Shown: positions 53,079 through 55,708 of the stretch, in pieces
Numbering within the stretch: the stretch's first letter is position 1
Layout: each line of letters begins with the position of its first letter
DNA from: Defluviitaleaceae bacterium
GTDB lineage: Bacteria; Bacillota; Clostridia; Lachnospirales; WRAX01
NCBI GenBank assembly: GCA_009779935.1
Contig: WRAX01000013.1
Span: 1 to 55,708, forward strand
Direction of reading: 5' to 3'
Length of the DNA stretch: 55,708 bases
The notes under the pieces: model-generated
What the model was told of the DNA's origin: nothing
What the model saw: only the letters and a program-made list of their open reading frames with translations
Databases searched by the model: none
Position numbers and translations under genes: made by a program

Positions 53079-53663
53079 GTGCTTAACTATCTTTGGGCAG
53101 GTATGATTTTGATAGGCATTATCGTTGGTGCCATAACCGGCAGCTTGGGGGATTTAACCAATGCTGCCCTAAATTCGGCGGGCGAGGCAGTTACCGTTGC
53201 CATAACAATGCTGGGCGTGATGGCGTTGTGGACAGGGCTTATGCGGGTGGCGGAAAATGCCGGTATGATAATGGTGTTGGCAGATAAAATGCGCCCCCTT
53301 TTGCGCTATCTCTTCCCCGGGCTTGATGCCAAAAGCAAAGCCATGGAATATATTGCCACCAATATGATAGCCAATGTGCTTGGTCTTGGCTGGGCCGCCA
53401 CCCCATCAGGCCTAAAAGCCATGGAAGAAATGCAAGCGGCAAACCCCAACAAAGACACTGCCACAAAAGAAATGTGCATGTTTATGATAGTAAACATGTC
53501 CAGCCTTCAAATTGTAACCATCAGTGTGCTGGCATATCGGGCACAATACGATTCTGCCAACCCATCCGAAATTATTGGCCCGGGTTTTCTTGCAACCCTA
53601 ATATCCACCATTGCCGCTGTGGCGTACACTAAATTTATGGAAAAAAGGACATTTAAGACATAA
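53079..53663 (+). CDS. spmA: Spore maturation protein A
   Basis: 194 residues with several membrane helices and a nucleoside-recognition (Gate) fold: MALWTGLMRVAENAGMIMVL, LFPGLDAKSKAMEYIATNM, LGWAATPSGLKAMEEMQ. With SpmB it is required for spore core dehydration in bacilli. Starts at GTG 53079 after GGGGG. No spmB follows; the next gene is convergent pntB. Confidence 0.9.
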   Translation: MLNYLWAGMILIGIIVGAITGSLGDLTNAALNSAGEAVTVAITMLGVMALWTGLMRVAENAGMIMVLADKMRPLLRYLFPGLDAKSKAMEYIATNMIANVLGLGWAATPSGLKAMEEMQAANPNKDTATKEMCMFMIVNMSSLQIVTISVLAYRAQYDSANPSEIIGPGFLATLISTIAAVAYTKFMEKRTFKT

Positions 53664-53680
53664 GTCGTCAGTTGCCCTTA

Positions 53681-55090
53681 CTAATCATTCGTAAACTCAT
53701 TTGCAAGTGATGAAATTGTTGCCTTGGCATCGCCGTATATCATCAAGGTGTTTTGCATCCCAAACAGCTCATTTTCAATGCCAGAAAAGCCTTTGCCCTT
53801 GCCACGTTTTAGGACAAATACAGTCCTTGCTTCATGGGCTTTAATTATTGGCATGCCGTATATCGGGGATGTTTCGTCTGTTTCTGCTGCTGGGTTTACC
53901 ACGTCGTTTGCACCGATGACAATTGCCACGTCTTGCAGGGGCATTGACGGGTTCATTTCGTCCATGGTTTTTAACTGCTCGTATGGTATGTCAGCTTCTG
54001 CCAAAAGTACGTTCATATGCCCGGGCATACGGCCCGCCACTGGGTGTATAACAAAACTGACTTCTACCCCAGATGCTTCCAGTTTTTCTGCCAATTCTTT
54101 TACAACGTGTTGGGCTTGTGCCACGGCCATGCCGTACCCGGGTATAAACACCACGGACTGGGCGGCCTCTAAAATCAAATATGCGTCCTCGGCAGAAACC
54201 GACTTGGGTTCTACACCTTCGCCTTTTGAAGATGCGGTGTTGGTTGAGCCGAAGCCAGAAAACAGCAGGTTTTTAATGGAGCGGTTCATGGCTTTGCACA
54301 TGATGAGTGTCAGCATAAGACCTGATGCACCAACCAGCGCGCCCGCCACAATAAGCACGGTGTTTGCAATGATAAAACCTGCCATGGCAACGGCTATACC
54401 CGATAGGCTGTTTAGCAAGGAAATCACCACAGGCATATCACCGCCACCGATGGGCAATACCAGCGTAAGACCAAATATGAGCGATATACCCGACAAAACA
54501 AGCACAGAAACCAGCCTTACAGCATCATCAAGACCTGGTATTGCGAAAATCACTATCATGGCAATTGCTACCAGCACCAAAAGTAAATTTATGGCTTTCT
54601 GCCCTTTGAAAACAATTGCACGGCCTGTAATTTTTTCGGAAAGTTTGCCCCATGCAAGCATGGAGCCTGTAAAGGTTATGGCACCTGTAAAGATGGTTAG
54701 GGTTATGGAGATTGCCACAAAGGTTTCTGTACCGCTGGGGTATCTTAGAAATTGTGTAAATGCTACCAAAAAGGATGCAAGCCCACCGAAGCCGTTGTAA
54801 ATGGCTACCAGCTCTGGCATACCAGTCATCTTGACTTTTTTAGACCATAAAAGACCGATGATTGAACCTATGGCAACCGCCAACAATGCCCAAACATAGC
54901 CATTTTGCATCCAGTTGTCGGTGTTCCAGCTCTGCACAACCTCATTTTCAAAAAACGATGCCACAACCGCAATAAGCATACCAAGGGCAGACAAAAAGTT
55001 GCCACGCCTTGCGGTGTCTGGTTTGCCCAGCTTTTTTATACCCATGATAAAAAGCACGCAAGCCACTATATATGCCAAGTTGTTTATCAT
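53681..55090 (-). CDS. pntB: NAD(P) transhydrogenase subunit beta
   Basis: 469 residues. Membrane domain of eight or nine helices (about 1-260) and a C-terminal NADP(H)-binding domain III: FIPGYGMAVAQAQHVVKEL, HPVAGRMPGHMNVLLAEA, IVIGANDVVNPAAE, IYGMPIIKAHEARTVFVLKR. With the alpha subunits it couples proton flow to hydride transfer between NADH and NADP+. Starts inside the end of the alpha-2 gene (ATGA overlap). Confidence 0.96.
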   Translation of the reverse strand: MINNLAYIVACVLFIMGIKKLGKPDTARRGNFLSALGMLIAVVASFFENEVVQSWNTDNWMQNGYVWALLAVAIGSIIGLLWSKKVKMTGMPELVAIYNGFGGLASFLVAFTQFLRYPSGTETFVAISITLTIFTGAITFTGSMLAWGKLSEKITGRAIVFKGQKAINLLLVLVAIAMIVIFAIPGLDDAVRLVSVLVLSGISLIFGLTLVLPIGGGDMPVVISLLNSLSGIAVAMAGFIIANTVLIVAGALVGASGLMLTLIMCKAMNRSIKNLLFSGFGSTNTASSKGEGVEPKSVSAEDAYLILEAAQSVVFIPGYGMAVAQAQHVVKELAEKLEASGVEVSFVIHPVAGRMPGHMNVLLAEADIPYEQLKTMDEMNPSMPLQDVAIVIGANDVVNPAAETDETSPIYGMPIIKAHEARTVFVLKRGKGKGFSGIENELFGMQNTLMIYGDAKATISSLANEFTND

Positions 55091-55383
55091 CCGTTTTTAT
55101 CCTCCTTTTTGCGGAACATTCCAAGCATCCGTTGTGTGACGGAATATCCGCCAACCACATTAATGGTTGCTAGAATGATGGCGACAAAGGACAAAACCAT
55201 GCCAAGCGTACCTGTGGCAAACATGGCGACAGCCACCACAGCACCAACAACGGTTATACCGCCAATGGCATTTGTGGCAGACATTAAGGGCGTATGCAGT
55301 TGCGAAGGCACTTTTGAAATAAGCTCTCTACCCAAAAACGCCGCTATAACAAATATAAAAAGCAAAAGTATCATTATTTCCAT
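55087..55383 (-). CDS. pntAB: NAD(P) transhydrogenase subunit alpha, membrane part (alpha-2)
   Basis: 98 residues, three membrane helices: AAFLGRELISKVPSQLHTPL, MSATNAIGGITVVGAVVAV, INVVGGYSVTQRMLGMF. A separate small subunit is typical of the three-subunit form of the enzyme. Confidence 0.93.
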   Translation of the reverse strand: MEIMILLLFIFVIAAFLGRELISKVPSQLHTPLMSATNAIGGITVVGAVVAVAMFATGTLGMVLSFVAIILATINVVGGYSVTQRMLGMFRKKEDKNG

Positions 55384-55398
55384 GTTGGTTGCCCCTCC

Positions 55399-55708
55399 TT
55401 ACAGGTTTTGGAATTTTTCATGGATGATTTTCTTGTCTGATGTGATAAGGCATCCACGCATTATATCGTCATCCAAGTTCACCTTAAATGTTTTGTTTTC
55501 CTCGTCCCAAAAATGGGTCAAGAAAGCTTTTATATTGCCAGAAAACATATCTGATGCGTCCCTTGGCACAAAACGCTCCAGCCTGTCACCACCGATGATT
55601 TGTACGCCATTGTCAAGCACCACATCTTTTTCTGGGTCAGACCCCTCCACATTCCCGCCAGTGCTGACAGCCATGTCTATTATAATAGAGTTTGGTTTCA
55701 TTTTGTCC
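55399..55708 (-). CDS. pntAA: NAD(P) transhydrogenase subunit alpha-1, C-terminal part (cut by window end)
   Basis: About the last 103 residues of the NAD(H)-binding alpha subunit. KMKPNSIIIDMAVSTGGNVE corresponds to the conserved block near the end of domain I, and the rest carries a C-terminal extension (DIMRGCLITSDKKIIHEKF). The gene begins beyond the right edge; the ATG at 55701 is internal. Confidence 0.88.
   Translation of the reverse strand, partial: DKMKPNSIIIDMAVSTGGNVEGSDPEKDVVLDNGVQIIGGDRLERFVPRDASDMFSGNIKAFLTHFWDEENKTFKVNLDDDIMRGCLITSDKKIIHEKFQNL

Noticed and set aside
53724-54800. 358-codon plus-strand frame antisense to pntB
   Set aside because: pntB is conserved throughout; the antisense frame has no ribosome binding site or domain.

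Overview
The window looks like one contig (or a large part of one) from an endospore-forming, Gram-positive anaerobe of the class Clostridia. Spore genes support this: gpr, spmA, a SpoVB-type flippase, a YhcN/YlaJ-type lipoprotein, a GerMN protein and an AbrB/SpoVT-type regulator. So do the lipobox lipoproteins, an S-layer-homology protein and strong AAGGAGG ribosome binding sites. Genus cannot be decided from sequence alone. Most genes from about 24.5 to 48 kb lie on the minus strand in long, tightly packed operons with many ATGA or GTGA stop/start overlaps.

Left end (1-8 kb): a defence-gene graveyard. A type II Cas9 gene stops inside its HNH domain about 100 bases from the contig end. Beside it lies a type ISP/IIG-like restriction-modification gene with about ten frameshifts or stops. 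A 1.65-kb segment flanked by TTATAGC direct repeats splits it and carries a decayed lipoprotein gene. No CRISPR array, cas1/cas2 or tracrRNA was recognised. A 34-codon cysteine-bearing ORF with a strong ribosome binding site follows at 8 kb.

8-25 kb: a lipoprotein with an HEVVH metallopeptidase motif, SpoVB, a standalone CheB methylesterase translationally coupled to a complex hybrid kinase whose H-box histidine is methionine, a LysM-G5 wall protein, an SLH protein coupled to ispE, proC, a yxlEFG-like ABC transporter operon with three tandem PLDc_N miniproteins, an M29-type aminopeptidase operon with an ArsR/DUF2087 regulator, and hemH interrupted by one in-frame TAA.

25-40 kb: ruvAB, a REP-associated tyrosine transposase (RAYT) with at least six REP hairpins (GTAG plus a GC-rich palindrome), a solitary type IIG-like methylase carrying a REP inside its reading frame, the pyrimidine cluster pyrC-pyrF-x-x-pyrK-pyrD headed by an alpha/beta hydrolase that has lost its nucleophile serine, ychF, a YhcN-type lipoprotein, and a TIGR03915/TIGR03916 DNA-repair pair. 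REP hairpins supply the stop codons of ruvA, the type IIG gene and the TIGR03915 gene.

40-55.7 kb: a two-gene cassette of an OLD/AAA-type ATPase plus a 97-residue protein (the best candidate for an undescribed, possibly defensive, system), an ABC exporter, an RCC1-repeat lipoprotein, a DUF2809 protein, a MATE transporter, gpr-rlmH-rnhA, divergent uvrC, small membrane and secreted proteins, abrB, spmA, and a pntA(partial)-pntA2-pntB transhydrogenase operon cut by the right end.
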